55,708 bases of DNA from Clostridia bacterium (GTDB lineage: Bacteria; Bacillota; Clostridia; TANB77; UBA1234), in assembly GCA_017539905.1 (NCBI GenBank), contig JAFYBZ010000012.1, forward strand, positions 1 through 55,708. The letters are read 5' to 3'. Of this stretch, positions 40,499 to 49,225 are shown piece by piece. The position numbers and the translations under genes were made by a program. Every line of letters starts with the position of its first letter. The stretch's first letter is position 1. The notes below the pieces were generated by a model. That model ran no database searches and was not told where the DNA came from. It was given only the letters and a program-made list of their open reading frames with translations.

Positions 40499-41230
40499 GT
40501 GAAAAGGGTACGCGTGTGTTGTCTGGCTCTGGTGATTATTTGCATTACTGCGGCAATACCTAAGACATCGCTGGCTGCAGGAGGCTATCTTTGGATGGTT
40601 GATGCTCTTTCTGGTGTCAATGTTCGGAACAAGGAGAAAAAAATTGTTACAAGCCTTCGAAAAGGTGACATTATCCGAGTGGTTTATGAAGACAGTTTCT
40701 GGGTAGGATACCGGCTTGATAATGGAGAGATGGGCTATTGCTACAAGGAAAACCTACATATAGCCCACGCAGAGGAAATCGAAGATTGGGAAAACCGAGT
40801 TAAAAACGGCATTAGATTAACCAATCTGGATGCTTTTGCTATCGGTACAATCCTGGAGGACTGTAAAGTCTACAAGACGGCTAACGGAAAGGTCATTGGA
40901 TCTTATAAGGCTGGTGATGAAGTCTATATCAGGCAAATTGATAAGTATTGGTATAGAATCATCTGGGAAAACAAAGAACTTGGCTATGTCCGATCTCAGT
41001 TTGTTGAGTTCTCTAGACCAAATATACCTGCCGAAGGTGACTACAAGAAAGTTAAATGCGCAAGCTACGCCAAGATTTACGAAAATGCCAACTATAAATC
41101 AAAGGTTGTTGGCAAGGTAAAAAATGGACACTATGTGATTATCGTTGATGACTCTGATGCGAAATATGCATATGTCTGCTTCTATGCTGAAGGAAAATAT
41201 GGTTATATCGCGAAAAAGTACCTGAATTAA
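40499..41230 (+). CDS. Secreted protein with three SH3-like domains
   Basis: 243 residues, GTG start 8-9 bases after AAAGGAGGAA. Signal peptide 1-27 (..LAAG). Three bacterial SH3 repeats: ~31-85 (GVNVRNKEKKIVTSLRKGD), ~108-165 (CKVYKTANGKVIGSYKAGDE) and ~175-243 (AKIYENANYKSKVVGKVKNG). Such domains bind peptidoglycan peptides. No catalytic domain; probably a wall-binding or targeting protein. G+C is higher than in adjacent genes. Confidence 0.88.
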   Translation: MKRVRVCCLALVIICITAAIPKTSLAAGGYLWMVDALSGVNVRNKEKKIVTSLRKGDIIRVVYEDSFWVGYRLDNGEMGYCYKENLHIAHAEEIEDWENRVKNGIRLTNLDAFAIGTILEDCKVYKTANGKVIGSYKAGDEVYIRQIDKYWYRIIWENKELGYVRSQFVEFSRPNIPAEGDYKKVKCASYAKIYENANYKSKVVGKVKNGHYVIIVDDSDAKYAYVCFYAEGKYGYIAKKYLN

Positions 41231-41235
41231 AAATA

Positions 41236-41287
41236 GGGACGGTTCTAATTTTTAAATATTTAAAAATTAGAACCGTCCCCTTTTTTA
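41236..41287 (+). terminator. Long perfect hairpin terminator
   Basis: GGGACGGTTCTAATTTTTAA and its complement form a ~22-bp perfect stem with almost no loop, then T6. The GGGACGGTTCT/AGAACCGTCCC core is reminiscent of repeats dispersed in clostridial genomes. Confidence 0.88.
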
Positions 41288-41327
41288 AGAAGTATGGTAT
41301 AATCATAAATATCGTGGAGGATAGAGT

Positions 41328-43172
41328 ATGAGCGATGAAAAAGTCTATTATAGAAGACTAGATATTCTTAGAATTATTTCATGTATTCTAATTTTGCTAT
41401 ATCACTTAAACTTATTACCGGGTGGATTTTTAGCAGTATGTACTTTTTTTACATTGAGTGGATATTTAAGTTGCACATCGGCTTTAAAGAATAACGATTT
41501 TTCTATAAAAAAATATTATTTAAATAGATTAAAGAAGATATATTTACCACTATTGATAGTTGTTTTGTCTACAATTGTTTTGGCAAAAGTGATTCCGGAT
41601 ATAAGGTGGACAAATCTGAAACCAGAATCTATGTCAGTAATCTTTGGATACAATAATTTTTGGCAATTAGATGCAAACCTAGATTATTTTACAAGACACA
41701 TAAACTCACCATTTATGCATTTTTGGTATATAGCAATTCTCTTACAATTTGAAGTTGTATTTCCTATTGCGTTTGTTATTTTGAAAAAAATCAGCGAAAA
41801 AACAAATAAGCATTTTTCAACAATTATTGTTTTGCTATTTACAATTATTAGTACAGCGTTGTTTGTTTATATGAGCATGACGCAAGACATTATGGCTGTT
41901 TACTACAATACTTTTGCAAGATGCTTTTCAATTTTGTTTGGAGTTTTATTAGCTTTAATTCATAACAAGTATAATCTAAAGATTATTAGAACAATTAAAA
42001 AGTATAATATAATCCCTTTTATAATATATATAGTTATATTAATTGGATTATGCATATTTGCTTCAACAGAGAATTATGCAATTTATATGATTTTAACAAC
42101 AATCCTAAGTATAAGATTAATTGAATACTCAAAAAATAAAAGTGATAAGAAATCTAAAGTTATTGATTTTATTTCAAAAAGTACATATGAAATATACTTG
42201 GTACAATATCCAGTTATATTTTTTATGAATTATATTTCGGTTGAAGCATTGGCCAAAACAATACTAGCTGTTTTGATAACAATAGTTATTTCTTTTATAA
42301 TTCATTTTCTTTTGAATTGTAAAAACAATGCTGTTAAGGTAATCTCAATTTTGATATTTGGTGCGATTATAGCGTGGGGTGGCTTTTTATTCATAAAAGA
42401 AGAAGATCATACACAAGAAATGAAAGAGTTGGAGCAAAGGCTTAATGATAATTTAAAAGAAATAGAAAACAAGAACGCAGAATATCTAAATGTAATAGAT
42501 AAAGAAAAAGAAGAATGGAATAAAATACTGGCTGATATGGAAAGCGGTGAAAGCAAAATCAAAGAAATGGTAACAAATTTACCTGTTGTTGGAATAGGCG
42601 ATTCTGTTTTACTTGCTGCTTCACCTGGACTTTATAAAGTTTTTCCAAATGGGTACTTTGATGGCAAGGTATCTCGTACTATAGTTGGTGGTCGAGAACT
42701 TCTTTCGGAATTAATCGAGGAAGGTAAAGTTGGAGATACGATTATTTTAGCACTGGCTAATAATGGTGATTATATAACTAAAAGAAATGAAGCTATGATG
42801 GAAGTAGTAGGAGATAGGCAAGTATTCTGGGTAAATGCAGTGCTTGCAGATATTCCGGAGTTTAATGATTTATTTAAGGAGTTTGCAGAAGGTTATTCAA
42901 ATCTTCATATTATAGATTGGGAAGATTATTCTAAGGAGCATCCAGAATATTTTTATGCGGATGGTATTCACGTAAAAGGTGATGGAATAAATGCATATGC
43001 AAATTTGGTTTACGATTCAATCTATAATTATTATTTAGAAGAGTATAGAAATCAGTTTGCAGATGAAATAAATGAACATGAAAAAGAAATAAATGAAAAA
43101 ACAAAATTATTAGAAACGAATCAAGAAACACTAATAGAAATTAACAATGAATTAGAAAATCTGAAAAAATAA
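41328..43172 (+). CDS. OatA-like acyltransferase (acyltransferase-3 plus SGNH)
   Basis: 614 residues. About ten membrane segments in residues 1-350, with RLDILRIISCILILLYHLNLLPGGFLAVCTFFTLSG as the acyltransferase-3 start (catalytic His in YHL). A coiled coil (~365-410) links to an SGNH-like domain: VGIGDSVLLAAS (block I Ser), and DGIHVKGDG with the Asp-His pair. This architecture O-acetylates peptidoglycan or other wall glycans at the outer surface and confers lysozyme resistance in known members. A C-terminal coiled coil follows. Confidence 0.9.
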   Translation: MSDEKVYYRRLDILRIISCILILLYHLNLLPGGFLAVCTFFTLSGYLSCTSALKNNDFSIKKYYLNRLKKIYLPLLIVVLSTIVLAKVIPDIRWTNLKPESMSVIFGYNNFWQLDANLDYFTRHINSPFMHFWYIAILLQFEVVFPIAFVILKKISEKTNKHFSTIIVLLFTIISTALFVYMSMTQDIMAVYYNTFARCFSILFGVLLALIHNKYNLKIIRTIKKYNIIPFIIYIVILIGLCIFASTENYAIYMILTTILSIRLIEYSKNKSDKKSKVIDFISKSTYEIYLVQYPVIFFMNYISVEALAKTILAVLITIVISFIIHFLLNCKNNAVKVISILIFGAIIAWGGFLFIKEEDHTQEMKELEQRLNDNLKEIENKNAEYLNVIDKEKEEWNKILADMESGESKIKEMVTNLPVVGIGDSVLLAASPGLYKVFPNGYFDGKVSRTIVGGRELLSELIEEGKVGDTIILALANNGDYITKRNEAMMEVVGDRQVFWVNAVLADIPEFNDLFKEFAEGYSNLHIIDWEDYSKEHPEYFYADGIHVKGDGINAYANLVYDSIYNYYLEEYRNQFADEINEHEKEINEKTKLLETNQETLIEINNELENLKK

Positions 43173-43208
43173 AAAGTGGGGAATAACTCCCCACTTTATT
43201 TTTTTTGT
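43173..43208 (+). terminator. Intrinsic terminator
   Basis: AAAGTGGGGA / TCCCCACTTT hairpin with ATTTTTTTT tail, between converging genes. Confidence 0.88.
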
Positions 43209-43213
43209 AAAGG

Positions 43214-44083
43214 CTAATTCAAAAACACTTTTTGATCAATAATACGCCCAGAAATAACATTGCAACAATCATCGTCTTCACTATAGTCTCTAATGAAAGA
43301 ACCCGGATGAGAAATAAATACTCTTTTCTTCGCATAATATATTTGGATATTCATATGAATGTGCCCAACTTCAAAGAAACGAATTGGTAAAACCTCACCA
43401 TTGTATGTATTAAAACTCCAGCCTTCGTACTCAAAATGCCGAAGCTTCAGTATAGAGAAAACTCGCTTGAGATTGTAGTCTGCCCTTTCAACGTGCATTA
43501 CTCTCTTAATTACGCCACTAATCACAAAATCCATAAGGTAACAATCATGATAGTTGAAATCTATCCCAACAGCTCTGAGACGAGACGCCAGAGTGTAAAT
43601 CGGATTTGGAAGATCCAACTGTTCAAAAGAATAGTCGTGATTACCATTGATAGCGTGATAGGTAAGAGGGTAATCTTTAAAGATGTCAAATGCTTGTGAA
43701 AGTTGTTCGCAAAAATGTGAATTTTCCTGCTCAGAAGAAACACCTTCGAATAAGTCTCCTGCGATGAAAACAAGTTTGATGCCATTATCTACAGTGTACT
43801 GGAGCTTACTTCTTAGGAGTGCTTCATCAAAGGACGGATTACCAATGTGGAGATCAGCAATATCCATAAAGCAAAAATCAGGAGAATCACTACCGGAGAT
43901 AAAGCAAATAGGGACTTGTTTTCTTACGAGTCGAATACGGTTTTTCCCACGAGAGTACTTGCGAACTACTCTAAAGTTGTTCCGTTCAGCGAATTTGGTA
44001 AGGACTTCGATTGGCACCCGAATGGAGGACACATCATGATACTTCAATGTCATGAGTTCGCATAGGTGTATAAGATTTACCAA
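43214..44083 (-). CDS. Calcineurin-like metallophosphoesterase
   Basis: 289 residues, TTG start with GGAGGTGG 5 bases upstream. DIADLHIG (DxH), FIAGDLFEG (GDxx), NGNHDY (GNHD) and EVGHIHMN (GHxH) are the full metal-ligand set. The N-terminal ~70 residues are an extra domain rich in Arg/Lys. The layout is distantly reminiscent of Mre11/YfcE phosphoesterases; the substrate is unknown. G+C is above that of the neighbours. Confidence 0.88.
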   Translation of the reverse strand: MVNLIHLCELMTLKYHDVSSIRVPIEVLTKFAERNNFRVVRKYSRGKNRIRLVRKQVPICFISGSDSPDFCFMDIADLHIGNPSFDEALLRSKLQYTVDNGIKLVFIAGDLFEGVSSEQENSHFCEQLSQAFDIFKDYPLTYHAINGNHDYSFEQLDLPNPIYTLASRLRAVGIDFNYHDCYLMDFVISGVIKRVMHVERADYNLKRVFSILKLRHFEYEGWSFNTYNGEVLPIRFFEVGHIHMNIQIYYAKKRVFISHPGSFIRDYSEDDDCCNVISGRIIDQKVFLN

Positions 44084-44236
44084 TATTCCACCTCCAAAAA
44101 TCTAAAAATTTTAGACTTTATTTTATTAAAATCTGTTCAAGTTTATAATATTCTAGGGGTTAAAAATTGTCAATAAAAACGCCCAAATGAATACAATTTG
44201 TAAAGAAAACTTGATATTTCAATTTATTAAAAGCTG

Positions 44237-44265
44237 TTGACAATAGGCTATATTCGTGCTATCAT
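44237..44265 (+). promoter_or_regulatory. tRNA-Leu promoter
   Basis: TTGACA (44237-44242), 17 bp, TATCAT (44260-44265), 20 bases before the tRNA. Confidence 0.75.
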
Positions 44266-44285
44266 AATCCTTGTCGTTTAGACAT

Positions 44286-44369
44286 GCGGGTGTGGCGGAA
44301 CTGGCAGACGCGCTAGACTTAGGATCTAGTGTCTTTGACGTGGGGGTTCAAGTCCTCTCACCCGCACCA
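44286..44369 (+). tRNA. tRNA-Leu (TAG)
   Basis: 84-base class II tRNA: acceptor GCGGGTG / CACCCGC, anticodon loop CTTAGGA with TAG, long variable arm, encoded CCA. No terminator separates it from the Nudix gene. Confidence 0.95.
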
Positions 44370-44429
44370 AGAGTTGCTTATGGCTTTGTAAGTGACTCTT
44401 TTTTTATTATTTTTTTAGGAGGTATAAAT

Positions 44430-44840
44430 ATGGCTACTAAAAAGGGTGGATGTTTTTTAATTAATAGGGAAACTAAACAAATTGCTTTGATTTTTAGACC
44501 AAAGAAAAATGATTATTCTTTTCCAAAAGGTCATATTGAAGAAGGAGAAAATTTAAAAGAGTGTGCAATTAGAGAGACAATCGAAGAGACAGCAAGGGAT
44601 ATAAAATTGATTATGGAAGAACCTATTTATATTAATAAGTATACAACTCCACAAGGCGAAGACGTTGAGGTATATTTTTATCTAGCTGAAGATTTAGGAG
44701 AATACCAAGGCGAAATAAAAGAAGAAGATAAAGAAATTAGTGAATGGTTTGATATAAAAGATGTAAGAAATATACTATCTTATGATGATTTAATAGAAAT
44801 GTGGGATGAAGTGTTACCAATTATTGAAACCCAAATTTAA
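44430..44840 (+). CDS. Nudix hydrolase
   Basis: 136 residues from ATG 44430 (AGGAGG 6 bases upstream); a longer frame upstream is an artefact running through tRNA-Leu. The Nudix box is GHIEEGENLKECAIRETIEETARDI. Substrate unknown; diadenosine polyphosphate or nucleotide clean-up is typical for this subgroup (FRPKKNDYSFPKGHIE). The transcript probably also carries tRNA-Leu. Confidence 0.92.
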   Translation: MATKKGGCFLINRETKQIALIFRPKKNDYSFPKGHIEEGENLKECAIRETIEETARDIKLIMEEPIYINKYTTPQGEDVEVYFYLAEDLGEYQGEIKEEDKEISEWFDIKDVRNILSYDDLIEMWDEVLPIIETQI

Positions 44841-44938
44841 CACAACTATATTTGAATGGTAACAATAAGTGATGTATAATATAGGGTGATATTTATTAAT
44901 AAAACTCTTTAAGTAGAGCGAGTGTACGGAGGATAAAA

Positions 44939-45823
44939 ATGGACGAGAAAAAATTAGAAGCAGTTAAATTTAGAGATGGTTTTATTGCTGCACTAGACCA
45001 AAGTGGTGGATCTACAGCTAAGACCTTAGCAAAATATGGAATCCCAGAAAGTAGTTATTCTTCTGAGGATGAAATGTTTGATTTAATTCATGAAATGAGA
45101 AAAAGAGTATTCACTAGTAAAGAATTCACTTCTGAAAAAATTCTTGGTGCAATACTATTCTATAAAACAATGATGTCAAAAGTTGATGACGAGTATACTG
45201 CAGATTATCTATGGAACAAAAAACATATAGTTTCTTTCCTTAAAGTTGATAAAGGACTAAGAGATGAAGAAAACGGATGCAAGTTAATGAAAGACATTCC
45301 TGATCTAGATGATCAACTAAAAGAAGCAAGAGCAAAAAATGTTTTTGGAACAAAGATGAGAAGCGTAATTTATAAAGCTGATGAAAAGGGAATAGAGGAT
45401 ATTGTAAATCAACAATTTGAATTTGCAAAAGTAATTTGTGATGCAGGACTTGTTCCTATAATAGAACCAGAAGTTGATATAAATGCGGAAGATAAAGCAT
45501 TATGCGAAGATATTTTAAAAGCAAAGATTGAAGAAAGATTAAATTCATGGGATCAAAATGATTTAATAATGTTTAAATTCACAATTCCTACAATTGCAAA
45601 TAAGTATCTAAGTTTATATGATTATCCTTGCGTTGTTAGAATTGTTGCGCTATCTGGTGGATACACAGTGCAAGTCGCATGTGATTACTTAGCACAAAAT
45701 GATAAAATGATAGCAAGCTTTTCAAGAGCTTTGCTTGAAGATTTAAATGTTAATTTAAGTGATGAAGAATATGATGAAGCACTTAAGAGTGCAATTGATA
45801 TGATTTATCAAGCTTCAGTATAA
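44939..45823 (+). CDS. Class I fructose-bisphosphate aldolase
   Basis: 294 residues, GGAGG ribosome site. AALDQSGGSTAKTLAKYGI, SFLKVDKGL, RSVIYKA, PIIEPEVDI and MFKFTIP are those of class I (Schiff base) aldolases of the bacterial FDA type; the Lys of KFTIP is the expected Schiff-base residue. Cleaves fructose-1,6-bisphosphate in glycolysis. Confidence 0.93.
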   Translation: MDEKKLEAVKFRDGFIAALDQSGGSTAKTLAKYGIPESSYSSEDEMFDLIHEMRKRVFTSKEFTSEKILGAILFYKTMMSKVDDEYTADYLWNKKHIVSFLKVDKGLRDEENGCKLMKDIPDLDDQLKEARAKNVFGTKMRSVIYKADEKGIEDIVNQQFEFAKVICDAGLVPIIEPEVDINAEDKALCEDILKAKIEERLNSWDQNDLIMFKFTIPTIANKYLSLYDYPCVVRIVALSGGYTVQVACDYLAQNDKMIASFSRALLEDLNVNLSDEEYDEALKSAIDMIYQASV

Positions 45824-45859
45824 AAAAGGACTGACCCTAATTAAAGGGTCAGTCTTTTT
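45823..45859. terminator. Bidirectional terminator
   Basis: GACTGACCC / GGGTCAGTC with loop TAATTAAA and T5; serves the aldolase gene and the converging gre-like gene. Confidence 0.88.
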
Positions 45860-45861
45860 GA

Positions 45862-46323
45862 CTAATCAATACTGATGACTTTTGCCTGGAAGAAGCTGCT
45901 GCCAACGCTATAGCCAACAACGTCTCCGACACGATGTCCATACAATGCAGCACCGATAGGGCTCTGTATAGATACTTCACCCTCGCGAGGAGCAACAGAT
46001 ACTACTTTCAGTTCCATTGTTGAATCAGAAGAGTCTTCAAGGAAAAGAACTTTCACAATAGAGCCGAAACCGATCGTTCCAGCGGTGTGAGCAGAATCAA
46101 CAATTTTTGCATTACGCTGTTTTGCCAGCAAGTCGTTGAGCTTTTTGGTTGCCTGTCTTTCTGCAGTAACAAAGTCACAAACATCCATAATAGCATCACT
46201 TGAGTGCAAGCTCCGCATCGTTTCCGTACGAGTCCGTTGAATCCGTTGAAGTTCAGCCTTTGCTAGTTCAATTTCCTGCGAGAGCCGATCATAACCAGTC
46301 TGGTCCATAGTAATTATACCCAT
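45862..46323 (-). CDS. GreA/GreB-like transcription elongation factor
   Basis: 153 residues, AGGAGGTGG ribosome site. N-terminal coiled coil (~5-80: LSQEIELAKAELQRIQRTR...ERQATKKLNDLLAKQR) and C-terminal FKBP-like domain (GSIVKVLFLED, PREGEVSIQSPIGAALYGHRVGD) give the Gre fold, which enters the RNA polymerase secondary channel. The usual tip motif GDLxENAEY is absent; the tip reads SSDAIMDVCDFVTAE, so transcript-cleavage activity may differ. Higher G+C than flanking genes. Confidence 0.88.
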   Translation of the reverse strand: MGIITMDQTGYDRLSQEIELAKAELQRIQRTRTETMRSLHSSDAIMDVCDFVTAERQATKKLNDLLAKQRNAKIVDSAHTAGTIGFGSIVKVLFLEDSSDSTMELKVVSVAPREGEVSIQSPIGAALYGHRVGDVVGYSVGSSFFQAKVISID

Positions 46324-46509
46324 ATACTGGGACCACCTCCTGTAAAAATTTTATGATAGAATTATATACCCCTAAGCAGTTATTGTCAACACTTTACGTT
46401 AACAATAATTATATTTATAATTGATTACTATAAGACATTAAAAAAGTATGATATAATTTGCGTTGGTGGCCTATTGGACGCCATTAAAATATTTGAAAAA
46501 GGTGAAAAT

Positions 46510-47355
46510 ATGTTAAAAAGTAACGAAATATATACAATAAATGAGAATAAAGGTGTTGAATATCTTACATTCAATAGGCTTTTGGAGTTTCCAGAGGTTA
46601 AACATGCTTACGTTTTAAAAACAAATGATATGAATTTTGAACTTGGCCCAAATAGAGTAAAAATGACTATTGCAAGGGCAAATTTTGAAAAGGCATGTGA
46701 GGCGATAGGCCTTGATTTTAAAGGGATTGCAAGACCATATCAAATGCATACTAATAATGTTTCAATAGTTGAAGCTAGCTTCAATGAAAATGTTAGTATA
46801 GAGGAAAGACCGGATTTATCAGGACTTAGGTTTATGGATACAGATGGACTTATTACCAATTTAAGAGGTGTCCCTTTGGCAACTACTAATGCTGATTGTA
46901 ACTTGATATTTATGTTTGACCCTGTAAATAAGGTAATTGCTAATGTTCATGCGGGCTGGAGAGGTACATTTGATAAGATTGCAAAGAACGCTGTAATTAA
47001 GATGAAAGAAGAGTTTGGTTCAAATCCAGAGGACATTTTATGTTTTTTCTGCCCATCTATTAGAAAATGCCACTATGAAGTGGGCGAAGAAGTTTACGCT
47101 AGATGCCAAGAAGCCTTTGAATATACAGGAAAAATGGACGAAATTGCTTCAAAAGGTGATATTAAAGAGGGAGAGCAAAAGTATTATTTAGACTTGGTAC
47201 TGCCAAATAAGCTTTTATTGCTAGAAGAGGGCATTTTAGAAGAAAATATAGTAGATTCAGGCATTTGTAGCTATTGTGAAAGCTCTAAAGTTCACTCAAA
47301 AAGGGCTGAAGGAGACGATTTTAGCCTAAGTGCGGCAATAATTCAACTTAACTAA
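46510..47355 (+). CDS. YfiH/LACC1-type purine nucleoside phosphorylase-like protein
   Basis: 281 residues from ATG 46510 (AAAGGTG 6 bases upstream; the TTG at 46474 lacks a site). PYQMHTNNV, TTNADCNLI and NVHAGWRGT carry the His-Cys-His zinc ligands of the former multicopper polyphenol oxidase (DUF152) family. Relatives are purine nucleoside phosphorylase/adenosine deaminases, and PgeF corrects misassembled peptidoglycan precursors. Which role applies here is not visible. Confidence 0.88.
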   Translation: MLKSNEIYTINENKGVEYLTFNRLLEFPEVKHAYVLKTNDMNFELGPNRVKMTIARANFEKACEAIGLDFKGIARPYQMHTNNVSIVEASFNENVSIEERPDLSGLRFMDTDGLITNLRGVPLATTNADCNLIFMFDPVNKVIANVHAGWRGTFDKIAKNAVIKMKEEFGSNPEDILCFFCPSIRKCHYEVGEEVYARCQEAFEYTGKMDEIASKGDIKEGEQKYYLDLVLPNKLLLLEEGILEENIVDSGICSYCESSKVHSKRAEGDDFSLSAAIIQLN

Positions 47356-47477
47356 TGTTCCAATTGACAAAAAGGCCCTAAAATTATAAAATAAACAACG
47401 TAGTGGATATAATATATAAAAATTTACTTATATAATATATTTGAACATTGACAATTTAATATTAAGGAGGAAAGAAC

Positions 47478-49046
47478 ATGGAAAATTTGATAGTTCCTCT
47501 CTTAATTGCGATTATTGTAACTTTAGCAGTTTCAGCACTTATTTTCTTTTTAGTTTATAAAAGTTTAGAAAAATCTAAAGAGAAAAAAGGTGAATCAATA
47601 GTAAAAAATGCAAATGAAAAAGCAGAAAAAATTATTGAAGACGCCAAGAAAAATGCGGAAAATGAAAGAAAAGAAAAGATATTTTCTGCAAAAGAAGAAA
47701 TTCAGGCTGAAAAGGCAGAGCTAGATAAAGAGATTAAAGAGAGAAGAGCTGAAGTTCAAAAACAAGAAAAAAGATTAGTTCAAAAAGAAGAGTCTTTAGA
47801 TAAGAAAATAGATAATTTAGAATCTAAAGAAGAGGCTCTTCAAAAGAAAATGGCAGAATTAGACACAATTAAAGCAGAATTAGAAACGTTCAAACAAAAA
47901 CAAAACGAAGAATTAGTTCGTATATCTGGACTTTCTATCGAAGAAGCTAAGGATTATCTTATTAAAAATGTTAGAGAAACACTTTCTCATGAGCTTGCAG
48001 TTGAGATTAAAGAAGCTGAGAATAAAGCAAAAGAAGAATCTGACAAAAAAGCAAAGAATCTTATCACTTTTGCTATTCAAAAATGTGCAGCTGATCACAC
48101 TCAAGAGACTACTGTTTCAGTAGTTCCACTTCCAAGTGATGATATGAAAGGTCGTATCATTGGTAGAGAGGGTCGTAACATCAAAGCATTAGAATCACTT
48201 ACAGGTATTGATCTAATAATTGATGATACTCCAGAAGCAATTGTACTTTCTGGTTTTGATCCAATTAGAAGAGAAGTTGCTCGTATTGCTATTGAAAAAC
48301 TTGTTGTTGATGGTAGAATTCATCCTGCTCGTATTGAAGAAATGGTTGAAAAAGCCAAAGATGAGCTTGAAGAAATCATCAAAGAAGAAGGAGAAAGAGC
48401 TTCTATGGAGACCGGAGTTATGGGTCTTCATCCTGACATCATTAAGTTAATTGGTAAGCTAAAATATAGAACTAGTTATGGTCAAAATGTTCTTAATCAC
48501 TCAATTGAAGTTTCACAACTTTGTGGTATTATTGCCGATGAGTTAGGACTTGATAGTAAGCTTGCTAAAAGAGCAGGATTACTTCATGACATTGGTAAAT
48601 CAATTGACCACGAGATAGAAGGAACTCACGTTGAAATTGGTGTTGATATTCTAAAGAGATATAAAGAAAATGAATTAGTTATCAATGCTGTTCATGCTCA
48701 TCATGGTGATGTTGAGCCAGCATCATTAGAAGCTGTTGTTGTTCAAGCAGCTGATGCTATTTCTGCATCTCGTCCAGGAGCAAGACGTGAGACTTTAGAG
48801 ACATATATCAAGCGTTTAGAAAAGCTTGAAGAAATTGCAGATAGCTTTGACGGGGTTGAAAAGTCTTATGCAATCCAAGCTGGTCGTGAAGTTCGTATCA
48901 TGGTTAAACCAGAACAAATCACTGATGATCAGATGGTTGTTATGTCTCATGATGTTGCAAAACGTATTGAAGATGAAATGGAATATCCAGGACAAATTAA
49001 AGTTACTATTGTTAGAGAAAACAGAGCAATTGAGTATGCAAAATAA
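47478..49046 (+). CDS. rny: Ribonuclease Y
   Basis: 522 residues, AAGGAGG ribosome site. N-terminal membrane anchor (residues ~5-27), a long coiled coil (~35-175), KH domain [29 protein letters not shown], and HD domain [21 protein letters not shown] with metal-binding His-Asp. RNase Y is the membrane-tethered endonuclease that starts mRNA decay in Firmicutes and processes riboswitch RNAs. Length and domains are complete. Confidence 0.97.
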   Translation: MENLIVPLLIAIIVTLAVSALIFFLVYKSLEKSKEKKGESIVKNANEKAEKIIEDAKKNAENERKEKIFSAKEEIQAEKAELDKEIKERRAEVQKQEKRLVQKEESLDKKIDNLESKEEALQKKMAELDTIKAELETFKQKQNEELVRISGLSIEEAKDYLIKNVRETLSHELAVEIKEAENKAKEESDKKAKNLITFAIQKCAADHTQETTVSVVPLPSDDMKGRIIGREGRNIKALESLTGIDLIIDDTPEAIVLSGFDPIRREVARIAIEKLVVDGRIHPARIEEMVEKAKDELEEIIKEEGERASMETGVMGLHPDIIKLIGKLKYRTSYGQNVLNHSIEVSQLCGIIADELGLDSKLAKRAGLLHDIGKSIDHEIEGTHVEIGVDILKRYKENELVINAVHAHHGDVEPASLEAVVVQAADAISASRPGARRETLETYIKRLEKLEEIADSFDGVEKSYAIQAGREVRIMVKPEQITDDQMVVMSHDVAKRIEDEMEYPGQIKVTIVRENRAIEYAK

Positions 49047-49053
49047 TTAATAA

Positions 49054-49084
49054 AAAGAGATAGAGAGATCTATCTCTTTTTTGT
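49054..49084 (+). terminator. Intrinsic terminator of rny
   Basis: AAAGAGATAGA / TCTATCTCTTT, loop GAGA, T6. Confidence 0.88.
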
Positions 49085-49225
49085 GTCCAAAAACTAGAAT
49101 TACAGAATAATTAAATAAATATTACATTAAGAAATCTATATAATTAATAAGAAGAAAATATGGTAAAATATCTTAGGGAAAGTTTGATTTGAAGCTTTTA
49201 TAAACAAAAAATTTGAGGTGGACAA

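Noticed and set aside
44271..44429. Extended start for the Nudix gene upstream of 44430
   Set aside because: The extension runs through tRNA-Leu; ATG 44430 has a good ribosome site.
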